Shown here: positions 1-11,454 of the stretch, piece after piece
Layout of the letters: the number at the start of each line of letters is the position of its first letter
Numbering within the stretch: the stretch's first letter is position 1
Assembly: GCA_963576565.1 (NCBI GenBank)
Contig: OY755048.1
Coordinates: 9,029,984-9,093,983, forward strand
Reading direction: 5' to 3'
Origin: Aspidapion aeneum
Taxonomy: Eukaryota > Arthropoda > Insecta > Coleoptera > Brentidae
Length of the DNA stretch: 64,000 nucleotides
Made by a program: the position numbers and the translations under genes
Notes under the pieces: generated by a model
Databases searched by the model: none
The model's input: only the letters and a program-made list of their open reading frames with translations
Told to the model about the DNA's origin: nothing

Positions 1-69
1 CCACCGATCATGTTTGAGGAAGAGCCTAAAATGCAGCTCGAAAAATTCCTTAAAAAAATTATGGAGTAA
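1..69 (+). CDS. Possible C-terminal end of an upstream protein (partial)
   Basis: Frame 1 is open from the first base to a TAA at 67-69 and reads as a charged tail beginning PPIMFEEEPK and ending FLKKIME. It is only 22 codons, so chance is a real possibility. The amino-acid make-up (acidic then basic, amphipathic) is more protein-like than the low-complexity translations around it. I do not recognise the family. No AATAAA poly(A) signal was seen just downstream, which weakens the call. Confidence 0.22.
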   Translation, partial: PPIMFEEEPKMQLEKFLKKIME

Positions 70-2648
70 TTTTACGTCACCTATTGTAATTTTTGAGCAA
101 ATCATGTGGCATTGTGATACTTATAACAACAACTGGGTATGGCTACTTTCATTATCCTACTTTCTCTCGTATATGTCCGTATTGATGTGATCTTAGACAC
201 AGTGTTTTTAACCTTCCTTCTTCTTCTTTTCTGTTAATTCAACGCGTCTTCAAAGCGGGGGAAAGCTCATCTTGAACGAAAATTGTTAAGTAAATCTATA
301 TATTCCACTCTTCTACCAAAACGCAGACTATTTCCCAAAAAAAGCTCCGATCCGCGCACACCACCCTAAATGTAGTTTAGTGTTTTTTGTGTTTTTTCGT
401 GCTTATTATTTGGATTACCCACCCCCTAGTCATGTGGTCACAACAGGTCAGTTTTTAAAAAATATATATTTAAGTGTCTTCCTTGACATAAACCAAAAAT
501 GAAAGTGTTTAAACACATAATTTTTGTTAGTTTACCTGACTCACCAAATAACTATGAACCCCCACTCTCATATTTTATAGAGGTTAAGTCCAAAAAATAA
601 ATTTTACCAAATTATATTTTGTAATATTTGTGAAAAGTATATGCTTAAAAACTTTTTCCTTATTTTTAAGAGACGGTCTTTTACGAAACATTTCCTTTTG
701 TAGTATTATACATTTTGTTTATTAAAAAAACAATAGTTTTTTTTTCTTGTGGACTCCAGAATTGCATATTCTGCGAAAAATATAATCGGTGTATTTCTCG
801 CGGTCATTGTAAAATTAATTGTTTCATGCTTATAGTTATTATTAATTAACGATTATTTAGAGTTTAATTAAAATTAAATAGAAATTACAAATTATTATAT
901 AATAACACATCCTCAACGATTATACGACATTTTAGTAATCAAGTAATAAATAGCATACAAAAGAAACGAAGAAACTTCACTTCTTTTGATAACAAATTTA
1001 TATATAAGTTGCTGTACCTTTGCTGTCAGCTGACATTAAAATCAGGTCAGGTAAACTTAGTTGGGGAGAGGACAGAACTGTTAGTTTTATGTTTTTTGAT
1101 AAATAACATACTTCTACAAAACCTGTTCAAAATAGTACAAAATTGAACCCAAAGCAAATAAATGGAGACAATTTTGAACAGTTTTTGAAAAAATAGGTAA
1201 GTGCCTAGTTTTTTTAAATTTGTAAATTTACGACTTTTTTTGCACCTAACCCAACAATTGGTCGGATGAGGTCGCCTATGTTTTAAAATTTAGTTTTTTC
1301 AAAAAGGCAGTGTAAAAAAACAGAATATCTCAGTATATACAAGAACGTTTTTTTTGTTACGGTTGAATAAAGAGATGTTCTGAAAGGCCTTGAAAAATAT
1401 CGACACTTTCTCTTAATTGTTTTGCAATTGAAAACCTGTGTTTTGACGCGGTCTTCTGTCTGTGATGCAGTACCGAAGACACGGTACGACCGATCAATTC
1501 AGAGAAAGTTCTCGTGATTCGCATCAAGTGCGCATTCCGACCGTGTCAAGTGCAGTACTTTTCCTGAATGTCACGATTATTGGTCAATAAGGTTTTTTTC
1601 TCTTTCTCACATTGCATGTCTAATTTAAAAAAAAAATTTCATGCTCTTCAAATAAGCAAAATAATTTTAGTTCAATTTTAATTAATTAGTATAGATTTAA
1701 CGCCGAGCAAATAGGCGACCACGTGAGCCCTTCCCTATCTCCCGTGCCCCAGGCTTTTTTAAATTATATTTCTAATAAGCTTGGTTAGCAATTGGCCGTC
1801 TTGTACTGGCGGTCTTAATATCGGTGAAAAACTCAAAAATGAAAAAAAAATTACAATAAAAAGACAGACAGACACTGCTTCTTTTGTTTTTCGCAATTGC
1901 GACTTTTTTTTTCAGATTTTTGTGAACCCGGTATAATTGTATTAAAACAGATATGTATTCCATTTGTTAATTTTTCCACATTGGAGATATGAAGAGAAAT
2001 GTGGGTTTTATTCAGTAGCAAGCAAACAACATCGGCGAATTAATTAAATCTGATACTAAAAAAGAAATGATCACATATGAGTATTCACAATATCGGAATG
2101 AAAGTTGACCTCAACCGTGAAAGTAATTTTTTTAAGCGAGCATTTTTTGATTACCCACGCGCAAGTTTTTCGGTACCCACTATGCACACCCAATATCAAA
2201 ATAAATGTAAAATAATTTAAATTTATTATAATATATATTGTTTTCCTTTTTGTTAACCGTGACTTTTTCGCTAAAACTAAGGCTGACAAAACAATTAAAG
2301 CGTCCAATCGCACGGGTTCTCGCCTAACGTTGGAATTTAGACAAGGTACCTTTGTCCCCTAGAATGGTCGACCGACTAAGGAACTGTATAACAAAGTCTA
2401 CCATCACGAGATATCCGATATCACTCGGCCTGGTTACCCTTGTGAGGAAAGGAGAAGGACTAAATTGCAATTTACCCTCGCTTAAAAATGGGAATCTTAT
2501 AAATGTGTGCAGCACCCGATCTCTGAACCGACGTGATCCTAATCCACCACTCTAGCAAACGCGGTTTTAAACTCACTTGTGATCAGCGCGCTAACAAGTA
2601 GGATCCACCATGCAGCTACCCTAAACTAACGCAAACTTTTTTTTGCAG
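70..2648. other. Upstream region / intron 5' of the YGxP exon
   Basis: AT-rich sequence with no convincing ORF. It should hold the start exon and promoter of the YGxP gene, or part of a longer first intron. Its last 350 bases (about 2300-2640) are clearly more GC-rich than the rest and contain branch-point-like CTAAC motifs near 2591 and 2626. They end in a strong pyrimidine tract plus CAG at 2646-2648. A start-exon candidate is ATG at 1989, four codons (M-K-R-N) and a weak GTGGGT donor at 2001. Phase and a basic n-region fit, but the donor is poor. Confidence 0.4.
1001..1030 (+). promoter_or_regulatory. Candidate TATA box and initiator
   Basis: TATATAAG at 1001-1008 is followed 27 bases on by GTCAGCT, close to the arthropod initiator TCAGT. 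A donor-like CAG|GTAAAC lies at 1048-1056 and a consensus GTAAGT at 1197. Spacing fits a core promoter for the downstream secreted-protein gene, but TATA-like strings are common in such AT-rich DNA and no coding start joins on cleanly. Confidence 0.2.
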
Positions 2649-5357
2649 ATAATTGTTGCCCTGCTGTCATTATGTTTAATACTGCAACAAACAACTGCTG
2701 TTGTCAACAATGGTCAGACACAAAATGCAGAAAATCCAGAACAAAGTGCCCCAAACTTGGAATCGAAAAAAGATGCAAATTTGTCAGATTCTATAGCTGA
2801 CAGTTCTGAAAATTCAAACAGAAGAGATGGAACTCTATTAGATAGTTACGGTGCCCCACCCGCAATAAATATCGATCTACCAGTGCCTGTTTATGGGGTT
2901 CCAAATGCTCCATCAAACAACGTTGTGTATCCAACAGGGATTAGCGATATTTCGCCGCCTCCGCCTCCAAAACCTTTATTGTCTCCAGCGTATGGAGCAC
3001 CTCAAGTGAACTTTTTACATCAAGGACCACAATCAATAAAGTACGGCCCTCCTTCAATACCAAATTTATTCACTCCAAACCATGGACCTCCAAAGTCCCT
3101 TTATGGTCCACCCAAATCCCAATACGGACCTCCAAAGCCGGCCTATGGGCCTCCCGGTAAATTTGTTAAGTTTCCAAAACATCCACAAAAGAACAACTTT
3201 GGATATAAGTTTCCAACCAAACCTATATATGGACCCCCAAAGTTTAGTCATTCAAATGTAAACTATTTCCAAGGAAACAAACATAAAAATAATTTATACT
3301 CTGGAATATCCAGTTTAACACATCAATATGGGGCACCAGTGGTTGGGCCTCCACCTAAACCAATTTACGGAGCACCGTCCGCAGATTATGGAACACCTCA
3401 AGGGGCGTACGGTCCACCGCAACCCAATTTTCATCCTAGACCACCACATCCTGGTGTACCTGCACCTCCTACACCTCCAGATATTAAGTACGATGGGTGG
3501 CAACCAATATACGGTGCCATATCAAAGAGACCTGTTGAACACTTACAACAAATCACTGGAGAAGGATACAATAGTGATTTGTTGCCACCTCCACAGAGTC
3601 AAAATCATATAGGTGATAATTATGGACCCCCGTCAAATATTAATTTAGATATAAGTGATCATCAGTTTAATCAACAAAGTGGTGGATTAAGTGATTTTTA
3701 TGGAGTTCCTTTGGGAGCTGTAACTGGGGGTGAAGCAAAACACCAAGGAGTTAGTGACTCATACCAAGCTCCTCTTAATACCGTTACGGGTTCTGGCGGT
3801 ATCGTTGCATCTTCTGGAGACGAAGCTGCAAATAGTCACAAAGGTAACTTTGATATTAACATAGATTTAAGCACAATTGATCAAAATGGAAACCTGGAGC
3901 AAACCAAAAGTGAAGGATATGAAATACTTACTAATGGAGCAGCACAATCTTTAGATTCACTTAATCAAATATCGGATAGTTATGGACCACCGCCTCCAAA
4001 ATCATCAGAAAATGTATACGCTTCAGCGCATTCCTATAATAATTTCAATTTCAATCATAAATCAAATAAAGAGTTTTCCGCAAACAACATAGGTTTAACT
4101 CCTCCAAGTGGATCCTATGGATCACCTCCAAGCGGCTCCTATGGACCACCCACAAGCGGATCCTATGGCCCACCTCCAAGTGGATCTCATGGTCCACCTC
4201 CAAGTGGATCCTATGGACCACCTCCAAGTAGACAATACGGGTCGCCACACAGAAGACGTCCACAACATAATTTCGGGCATTCTAATACCTATTTATCTCC
4301 TCTTTCAGCAGAATTATCGAGCTTAAATAGTCTTCCCCACAGCAGTTCTCCCATTTCTTCTCAAAGTTTTGATCAAGATTTCTCAACAGCTGGTTTTAAA
4401 ATAGAAGGAGCAAATGCTTTACCGCTATCGAGTTATAATGTTCCCTTAGGAGCTATTGATGGTTCATACAGTTTGCCAAAAGGAAGTTTAAGTGTGGAAC
4501 TGGATCTAAATCATCCTCCTGTTTCTATTGACTTAACACAAGGTAAATCCTTTAGTAGCAATTACGATTGTAATAAACAACAGCAACAGCTTCCGTCTCT
4601 GGCTTATGGTGTGCCATCTGTGGATAGCTATACCTCATCATTATCAAGTCTAACAACCAATATTGGCACATCTCAAGCCCAGGCCATATTACCTCATGCA
4701 GCTTACGGAATTCCTCAAGCACCCTCTGACGAATATGGCGTACCAGATCTGTCCCATAGTTCGTCAATAAAAACTGAAACTAAAGTAAACGCAGTAGGTG
4801 TAGAGACACATGGAAAAAGTTATGGAAAATCTGTTGCTGAAAGTTTTGGACCTAACAGTGAGTTAATCGAATCTCAGTCAATAGATTTTAACAACATTCC
4901 TTTACAAGGAAGTTTAGGAAGTTATACATTGCAAATACAATCCAGTGACGGAACAGCAGGCCAAGTGCCACATGGTCAAGTTTTAAATGAAGGTCTTTTA
5001 CAATCAATTCTACAAGCAATAGAACAACCCGGCCAGTCAAGTGAGGCTAATGGAATCCCGATAATTCACGAACAAAAGAGCTATACAGCAAATGGAACAC
5101 AATATGTTCCTGCTCAAAGCATATTTTATGATAGCCAACCTCAAGGATCTCAAATACATGAAGTTAAAGCTATAGCTCCTCTAAGTAATGAACTAGATGA
5201 AAAAATTGATAATACCGTTGACGAAGATACTCTTCAGTTGTTGGATTCCAGTCCCATTGCTCTTTATTATAAAAAAGCCGATGTAGCTGAAGATAAAGTT
5301 GATGTCGGTTTGAAAAAAATTGAAGATGATGATGAAAATAAAGAAAGCGAATCGTAG
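2649..5357 (+). CDS. Secreted proline-rich YGPP/YGxP-repeat protein, terminal exon
   Basis: The exon encodes 902 residues and ends at TAG 5355-5357. A tract of T then CAG at 2646-2648 marks a 3' splice site, and the reading frame begins in phase 0 at 2649. There is no in-frame ATG at the start, so the initiator and a few codons lie in an upstream exon, as is usual for insect cuticle genes. The first residues, IIVALLSLCLILQQTTA, form a signal-peptide core, so the product is probably secreted. About 25 YGPP, YGAP, YGVP or YGIP motifs run along the protein. Between them recur INIDL/VELDL-like segments (AINIDL, NINLDI, DINIDL, SVELDL, VSIDL). Six GSYGPPPS-type octapeptides sit near the middle and the C-terminus is acidic. 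The mature part has a single Cys and no Rebers-Riddiford chitin-binding domain was seen. This resembles resilin-like or cuticle/extracellular-matrix proteins; the exact family is not recognised. Confidence 0.85.
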   Translation: MIVALLSLCLILQQTTAVVNNGQTQNAENPEQSAPNLESKKDANLSDSIADSSENSNRRDGTLLDSYGAPPAINIDLPVPVYGVPNAPSNNVVYPTGISDISPPPPPKPLLSPAYGAPQVNFLHQGPQSIKYGPPSIPNLFTPNHGPPKSLYGPPKSQYGPPKPAYGPPGKFVKFPKHPQKNNFGYKFPTKPIYGPPKFSHSNVNYFQGNKHKNNLYSGISSLTHQYGAPVVGPPPKPIYGAPSADYGTPQGAYGPPQPNFHPRPPHPGVPAPPTPPDIKYDGWQPIYGAISKRPVEHLQQITGEGYNSDLLPPPQSQNHIGDNYGPPSNINLDISDHQFNQQSGGLSDFYGVPLGAVTGGEAKHQGVSDSYQAPLNTVTGSGGIVASSGDEAANSHKGNFDINIDLSTIDQNGNLEQTKSEGYEILTNGAAQSLDSLNQISDSYGPPPPKSSENVYASAHSYNNFNFNHKSNKEFSANNIGLTPPSGSYGSPPSGSYGPPTSGSYGPPPSGSHGPPPSGSYGPPPSRQYGSPHRRRPQHNFGHSNTYLSPLSAELSSLNSLPHSSSPISSQSFDQDFSTAGFKIEGANALPLSSYNVPLGAIDGSYSLPKGSLSVELDLNHPPVSIDLTQGKSFSSNYDCNKQQQQLPSLAYGVPSVDSYTSSLSSLTTNIGTSQAQAILPHAAYGIPQAPSDEYGVPDLSHSSSIKTETKVNAVGVETHGKSYGKSVAESFGPNSELIESQSIDFNNIPLQGSLGSYTLQIQSSDGTAGQVPHGQVLNEGLLQSILQAIEQPGQSSEANGIPIIHEQKSYTANGTQYVPAQSIFYDSQPQGSQIHEVKAIAPLSNELDEKIDNTVDEDTLQLLDSSPIALYYKKADVAEDKVDVGLKKIEDDDENKESES
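4110..4229 (+). repeat. 24-bp coding minisatellite (GSYGPPPS octapeptide)
   Basis: Five head-to-tail copies of a 24-base unit close to GGATCCTATGGACCACCT + CCAAGT encode GSYGPPPS-type octapeptides inside the secreted protein. Copies differ mostly at third positions, with one Y-to-H and one P-to-T change. Frame and motif are therefore kept while the DNA drifts. Copy number is likely to vary between individuals. Confidence 0.9.
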
Positions 5358-6692
5358 TTTTAATGGGTGATAAAAAACTGTCTCTACTAGTATGCTCAAA
5401 TGTGTGTCAAATTATTTATTTATTTATGAAAATTGTGTGCGTGTATGTGATTAAAACTGCCATATAAATATGTCGTCGCATGATTTAACTTAATTTATTA
5501 TAATTCTCAAAATTTTGTGAAGTTTTTCATTAGGCATATTATAAATGAAATAACGCGGAAAAAGAAGTATTTTTTTGCTAGCCTTAAGGTTTGCTTTTAA
5601 CAACGTAATTTGCTGAAAACGTAATAATCGAGAACATGTGGGGAAGTTTTCTGTAGCGGATGTTAAACATGGTTTCTTTTTTTCTTGATATTATTAGATT
5701 ATTTCTTGGGAAAAAATGCTTATTGCTTCCATTTTGCTATCCAAATTGCTTTTTCATTTCGGAATATTATTATTTAGAAACGCTTTAAGCTGAACCGAAT
5801 CTGTCGGTTCTAATAGAGTTACAAAGTCCCACATTCCCCAAATTTCATCAAAGTGTCACAGTTTACGAAGGTTTACGCTCCAGTGGCGAGTTTCTCAAAG
5901 TTTTAGCAAGTCATAGAATAATATTAGGCTCAACTGCGGCAAGAAAGGGCAGAGCCGGTCTCAGACTTTTAAAATGTTTAGATATTTTGAACATATGGAT
6001 AAAACAAAATACATATTTTTGCTTAGGTGCATCTAATACTACTAAATGTGTCTCTGTCTTGTATTTGGAATTCTCTGGACAATTAACACTGCAACTGAAG
6101 TACGGTTTGTCCATTTATTAAACGCCTTGTCGCTTACAATTAAAAAAGGATGGGAAACATGGCTCGTCTTGATTTTTTTTTCATAATTTAGAATAATTTT
6201 TAAACTCACCAAACAGGCATAATCTTTTTTTGGAAAAATCGCTAGAGCACATAAACTAGGAAATAGAGAGAAATTTTTAAATGTACCAGTAGTTTTTGCA
6301 GTTTTTGGGGCAGGATCAAACATTAATAGAATTTTAGGGCACTCTTATTATTTTGGCCACCAACCAACCTTTGAGCTCCAGCGTGTTAATTTTTTTAAAA
6401 AAATCTTCTTCCTTGATATTTTTGTGAAATTTGGTACATTCTTTCTATCTATCAAAAGGCGTTTTCTGATGTGGGTATAAAATTTTTATTTTATTTGGAT
6501 TAGTGACTTTTGATGGGAAATCTTGCTTTCAGTACTTTTATTAAATTGTTTTTTCTAATAAATTTCAGAAAAATATTACAGTATCACAGGTACTGTAATA
6601 TTTCTCTAAAGTTTATCTGTATCTCAAAAGTGTGTTTTTCTTAAAATGGGCCCAAGAATTACCTCGTTTATTATTAGCATCTTATTTAATAA
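5358..6692. other. 3' UTR then unannotated AT-rich sequence
   Basis: The first bases after the stop should be the 3' UTR of the YGxP gene. No canonical AATAAA is visible in the first 250 bases; ATATAA/TATAAA-like variants near 5462 and 5540 are the only candidates. ATTTA repeats at about 5411-5427 could be instability elements. Beyond that nothing is recognised except the hairpin at 6571-6603. Confidence 0.5.
6571..6603. repeat. Perfect short hairpin
   Basis: AAATATTACAGTA and its exact reverse complement are separated by 7 bases, giving 13 bp arms. It lies in non-coding sequence and no flanking duplication was seen. Confidence 0.7.
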
Positions 6693-6699
6693 CATCCTG

Positions 6700-6848
6700 C
6701 ATAGGCGCAGCCAGGGGAGGGGGCGAAGCTCGGGGCCGCCCCCACCCCCAATCATATATTTTTTAAAACATTTATGAAATATTTCATAAACAAAAAATAA
6801 AATGGCATAAATACGGCATCATAGACAATATGCCTAGGTTCACCACTG
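6700..6848. mobile_element. Small hAT-type MITE (G/C-run family)
   Basis: A 149-base insert runs from a degraded CATAGGCGC end to a CACCACTG end. It is flanked by the 7-base repeat CATCCTG at 6693-6699 and 6849-6855. Inside are a G-run, a C-run and an AT-rich core that aligns by eye with the MITE at 13436-13607, which has perfect hAT features. Confidence 0.65.
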
Positions 6849-6892
6849 CATCCTGTATATACAATTCGAATCCATAGTGTGTACCATTCTCA

Positions 6893-6995
6893 TGGACGCC
6901 TAAGGATTTTTTTGATATTTTTCACATAATTTATGAAAATGGCATTATGGGGTTTCACCCCCCCCCCCTTCAAGGCATTTTCTTGGGTGCGCTAC
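6893..6995. mobile_element. Fragment of the same G/C-run MITE family
   Basis: A core resembling TTTTTTGATATTTTTCACATA is followed by AATGGCATTATGG and a run of about a dozen C, matching the AT core and C-run of the 13436-13607 element. The termini are degraded. Sequence just after it (about 7005-7110) resembles bases 63770-63870, pointing to a further dispersed repeat. Confidence 0.4.
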
Positions 6996-7258
6996 TACCG
7001 TTTTTACCATAAGTTAAACGGTTCTCGATTTATTCTAAAAAAAAATATGAAAATAGCCCGGGGCCACCCCTGGTTTGACTTTTTCATAAAAGTTTCAAAA
7101 CTGGAAAAAAAACATATTTGAACGAATATTGATTAAAATAAAAATAAAAACGGAATTTAAAATTACATTTTAATTAGGTTAGGGCCTGAGTCCAATTTCC
7201 TAGTTTTTTCAGCATAACCCAATAACCTTTTAACTTATAGTAAAAATGGTACACCCTA

Positions 7259-8726
7259 CAATGACGGTTTTGGAATAAAAGTCTGGGGGGGGGGGGTTTG
7301 GAAAGAAGGAAATATTCGCATAGAAAAAAACGCTACACAGAAATAAACGCACGCGTAGTAAGGCGCCCACTAAAAAAGCGCGCACAGAAAAAATCGCACA
7401 TATTAAAACAGCGCACAGGGAAATGAAACAAAGAAAAGTTTTGACGAATTGAAAAATCATAATGAAATAATTGTGACTTTAGATTTATAATTGTACCTGC
7501 TGTAACAGGTTACTGGATCATTTTAATTTTGCTAAAAAAATAGGGTAGTACTTTTTTAAAAGTCGTTAGAACACCAGCAATAAAAGGAGATAAAAATATT
7601 TAAAAAAATTATGCGGTCAATAAAAAATTTTTTTTTTTTTGGAACACACTTTTATAGTGCTATATTAAACACAATGTTTTTCTTGATATTTTTTGTTGAT
7701 AAAAATAGATCTCTACGAAGACATACATACTAATAAAATAACATTGATATTTTATTACATAAAATAATTTTTTTTAAGATTTTTATTTTTTATACATTTG
7801 TGGAGATTATTTTGACGGCCGATATCTCCTTAACTTATAGTTTTACTAAAAAAGGAAATAATACATTTTTGGATCACAATTATAACTAAGTATTCATTTG
7901 AATGGGACAAATTTCCTTTTTTTCTTAAAAACTTTTTCAAAGTTTGATTTTTTTTTTGAATTTTGAAAATACTTGAAATGTTTTTAGAATTTTAAAAATA
8001 TTTTGATGTCTTTATTGAAATTCAATTAAAAAAACTTTAAAAATTATCGAAATATTTAAAATTTAAAGATATTTTATATATTGTGAACTATTTCAAAATT
8101 TTTTAAAATTTTTGGAAATTTTCGTAACAAGTAATAAATTTTATTTAAAACCTCTTATGATTCACGTCTGTAGGGTAATAGTTATCCCGAGAGCATAAAT
8201 GGGCCATTAGTCTTATTGGTAGGTCGTAGGCCTAGAGTAATATATTTTTTCTTGCCCTGTGGTCGTAGGTAATATTTACACCGGCATATTAAATAAAAAA
8301 GTCATCTGTATATTATATGTATATAATACAAAACGTTATAATTTTTTGCGTTAACACAAAAAAATAAGAAAATATCTAAACTTTTTTTTTGAGTTCAACG
8401 TTACTTTATCAAGAAATAAATTTATTTGATGGCCTTGAATATGTACCATTTTTGCAACTTCACCGTGTAACCTACTTTTTTTATTTTATTTGCCGTTATG
8501 TTGTTATTATTATTTAAGTTAAGTTTTGCCTCTGTGCGCCTTTTGCCGTGTGCACTTTTTTCCAAAGGCGATTTCTTCCTTGAGTGCTTTTCTGATAAAG
8601 CAACAAAATTATATTTTTTTTAGACTTTAGCTTACCTATAGTAGCTAGCCGCCCTTATTCTTTACATATTTTTTTGGATTCTGAGGGGGTAACCCCCTTA
8701 ACCCCACCCCCGTAGAGCCGCCAATG
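7259..8726. mobile_element. 1.47 kb non-autonomous hAT-like transposon, copy 1
   Basis: The ends are CAATGACGGTTTTGG and, inverted, CATTGGCGGCTCTACGG. Flanking octamers ACACCCTA and ACAGCTTA match at 6 of 8 bases, as a worn 8 bp hAT target duplication would. The body aligns through most of its length with 14659-16066. Just inside the left end a GCGCAC-like motif is iterated about five times (7340-7425), with inverse GTGCGC copies near the right end (8530-8560); such subterminal repeats bind transposase in hAT elements. No transposase coding sequence is present. Confidence 0.65.
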
Positions 8727-9554
8727 ACAGCTTATGGATACAACTTAATAATGCACTTTTTGTATTGTGTGATTTTTTTGTAAAATGCAAAGAAAAACAA
8801 AACATAAATAATTATAAGGAAATATTTTTTTTCAGTTACTGTTTTACGAAAAGTGCACTATGGTTCAAAAAAAATTAAATTAGTTAAAAAAAGTTGTGAA
8901 TTATCCAAAAGTGTCTCATAAATGTATTTTATCTATTTTTATTGACCCCAAGGCAGTTCTTAAAAAAAAAGATTATGTATTTTGCAATTTTGTGGTACAG
9001 TTGGAAAAAATTTATACATAGGTATAAATATTCCCGTAATTGTGACTCGGATATATATTTCAAAGCTCTCGTCTGACGTATGGGACGTGAATGCGTTACA
9101 AATAGCACCCATTCATAAAATACGAACAATACTTGCATCACATTTTGAGTATTGGGACAATGTTGGCTATAATAGCTACCAGATTTTGCGATTTTCCACT
9201 CAAAAAGCCAATCATTTATACAAAGTGAATGGCATTTACGTACTTTAATAATTTAAAAAAATTGCCATTTAACTCCTATAAATTATAGTATGTACATTGG
9301 TTAGAGCAAAAATTTGAAAAGGCTCTCCATTTTCGGTCTAGAACAACATACCATTCCTTTTTATTTAACTTCGCCGAATCGGAATATCCCTGTTGGGGAA
9401 AAAAAAATTTCAACAACTTGTTTTGGGGCAGGTTGTCTCAAATTAATGGGCGTTGGTTGTCTCGTGCAAATAAAATAGGGGTTATGGTTGATATCAATAT
9501 TTATCAACAATCATGACCTCACGAAATGTTCCAAGCTAAGAAACCAAATAAAGA
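8727..9554. other. Unannotated AT-rich sequence
   Basis: No recognisable gene or element. An 88-codon open frame at 8982-9248 starts at a non-ATG codon and resembles no family I know. Confidence 0.4.
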
Positions 9555-9715
9555 CCACAGGCAAAGAAGGCGCTATGTCAAAAAAACCCGCCTGACTGAC
9601 TGAGCGCCTTTAAAGCCTGAACGAGAGGATATGGTGAAACTTTTGAAATTTTTCTTAGATGGCACTAATAACTCAATTTGCTTAAAAATTAACATAGCAC
9701 CTTCTTTGCCTCTGG
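9555..9715. mobile_element. 161 bp TIR element (MITE)
   Basis: CCACAGGCAAAGAAGGCGCT at the left matches the reverse complement of the right end (CCAGAGGCAAAGAAGGTGCT) with two differences, and the match continues for about 23 bases. No clear target duplication was found. Nothing coding lies inside. Confidence 0.65.
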
Positions 9716-10655
9716 CTTCAAATGGCATTCATTAAAAGTGTAATTTTGTGTTTAAAATAACTTTTAAACCAATAACTATAAACTTACAGAGATAAAAACT
9801 ATTAGTAAATTGATTTATACTTTTTTTATTCTAGAATGTTACCTGTATTTTTTTATTTAAATTATAAATAAAATAATTTTATATTCCCGTTTTAATTGAC
9901 ATGTGACTGCCTGCCCTAGGTTATCTGACAACCATCCCTGACATGGGGTTAAAATTCACCCTTGGTTTTTTTTGACAAAATTTTAAATGTTTTCTTATTT
10001 GACAGTGTTAAATAAAAATTATTTATTTTTTATTAATCTACAATAAACGCAACAACGATTAATATATAAAAGTAATTGCTAACTTAAGGCCATGGCTATT
10101 AAAAATGGAAACGAAAAAAAGTGTAAGAACCAGCCCCGGTCTCCCATATAGGTACTTTTATTTTCGGGGCAACAATGGACACGGCAAGGTGATAAATAAC
10201 TAAATGAAATAAATAAATAAATAAACATCGTTAACTGCCTTCCGAAGACTCCTTCAGGAAATGTTTTTCTTGTAAGGAAATGACCAACTGAAACAAAAAA
10301 AATTTTCTGGGAGTAAAATAAAAATGTTTAATTTCATCCCCTATTTGCTTTGTGTTTTATAGTTTTTTATTTAGTAAGTTTACTTTTGAAGTATTGTCTG
10401 ACAATCTAAAATATTTTATAACTTTAAAATACAGAAGTTGGGGATACAATGGACATTATTGTCCATTAGCGGCCCATTCACACACATCCATTAACCAGGT
10501 ATATCGTGTCATCTCTAATAGTTTGTGGAAATTCATGTGTGTGACAATTGCAGCAAACCAAGATTATTCGGGAAAATATATGGTACGTACCTTCCTCTGT
10601 AATGTAAGTAATCTATCAATTTTTGTTTGTTTATTACTATATATATTTATCGGTT
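9716..10655. other. Unannotated AT-rich sequence
   Basis: No recognisable gene. A 108-codon open frame at 10352-10678 begins without a supported start and runs into the antisense of the LINE fragment that follows. Confidence 0.4.
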
Positions 10656-11400
10656 TCACAACGTTCTACGTCTTCTGATACCCAATCTCCACTCGTTTCT
10701 GTTTGCCCATAACTCATCATCTAGGCCTCTTATTCTTATTTCACTGTCTATTCCTTCTCTCCAGCTTCTCCTTGGCCGTCCTCGTTTTCTTCGGCCAGTT
10801 GGTTTCCATTGTAGTATTTGTTTAGGACGTCTTTTATCATTCATTCTTTGTATATGTCCGTACCACACCAGTTGCTTTGTTCTTATATCATTTACTAAAG
10901 TACGTTCCCCCACTGTCATAATTTCTCTTATTCTTTGATTTTTAACTCTTTCTCTTTTGGATTTCCCTGCTGCTCTTCCCCAATAGTCCATCTCCGTAGC
11001 GGAAAGCATTTTTTCTGTTCTATCTTTGATTGGCCATACTTCTAAACCGTATGTAATAATACTTTTTACAATGGTGTTATATATAAGCTTTTTGTTATGT
11101 TTTGATATACTTTGGTCCCAAATTATTCCATTTAATTAAGTTATTGCTTTTCTTCCTTGTACGTTTCGATCTTTTATAGCTTTGCCTAGTGTTCCGTCAG
11201 CTGTAATTTTTAGACCTAAGTATTTATACTCATCACAGGACTGAATTCGCTGCCCGGTATTTAAGATTAGATCCTGTTTCATTCCACCGATACACATATA
11301 CTATGTCTTATTGAGATTAACCTCTAGTCCCCACTTATTGTACTCTTCTATTAGTTTTCGTGTCATATATTCGATGTCGTCATAATTACTTAGGTATTAA
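10656..11400 (-). pseudogene. LINE reverse-transcriptase C-terminal fragment
   Basis: The minus strand encodes the last part of a non-LTR reverse transcriptase: a YLGL segment, the thumb region, and then the tail signature WYGHIQRM followed by GRRKRGRPRRSW. The final 117 residues are open; further 5' the frame is broken by at least one stop near 11137. The copy is 5'-truncated at about 11400, where it abuts the 3' end of the next LINE copy. The tail is of a kind common in arthropod LINEs; the clade (RTE-like or other) is unresolved. Confidence 0.75.
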
Positions 11401-11454
11401 ATATCAGCTGTATTGACAATTTCAAAATGACAGCTATCCGAACAAACATAAACA

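Noticed and set aside
2352..2555. 67-codon frame in the GC-richer 3' part of the presumed intron
   Set aside because: Non-ATG start, no donor at its end, and no frame continuity with the exon at 2649.
3328..3612. Plus-strand 94-codon frame overlapping the YGxP exon
   Set aside because: Shadow of the real coding frame; low-complexity and out of phase with the signal-peptide frame. The antisense frames over the same exon were rejected for the same reason.
8982..9248. 88-codon frame next to a hAT-like element
   Set aside because: No ATG start, no family resemblance and no codon signal I could see.
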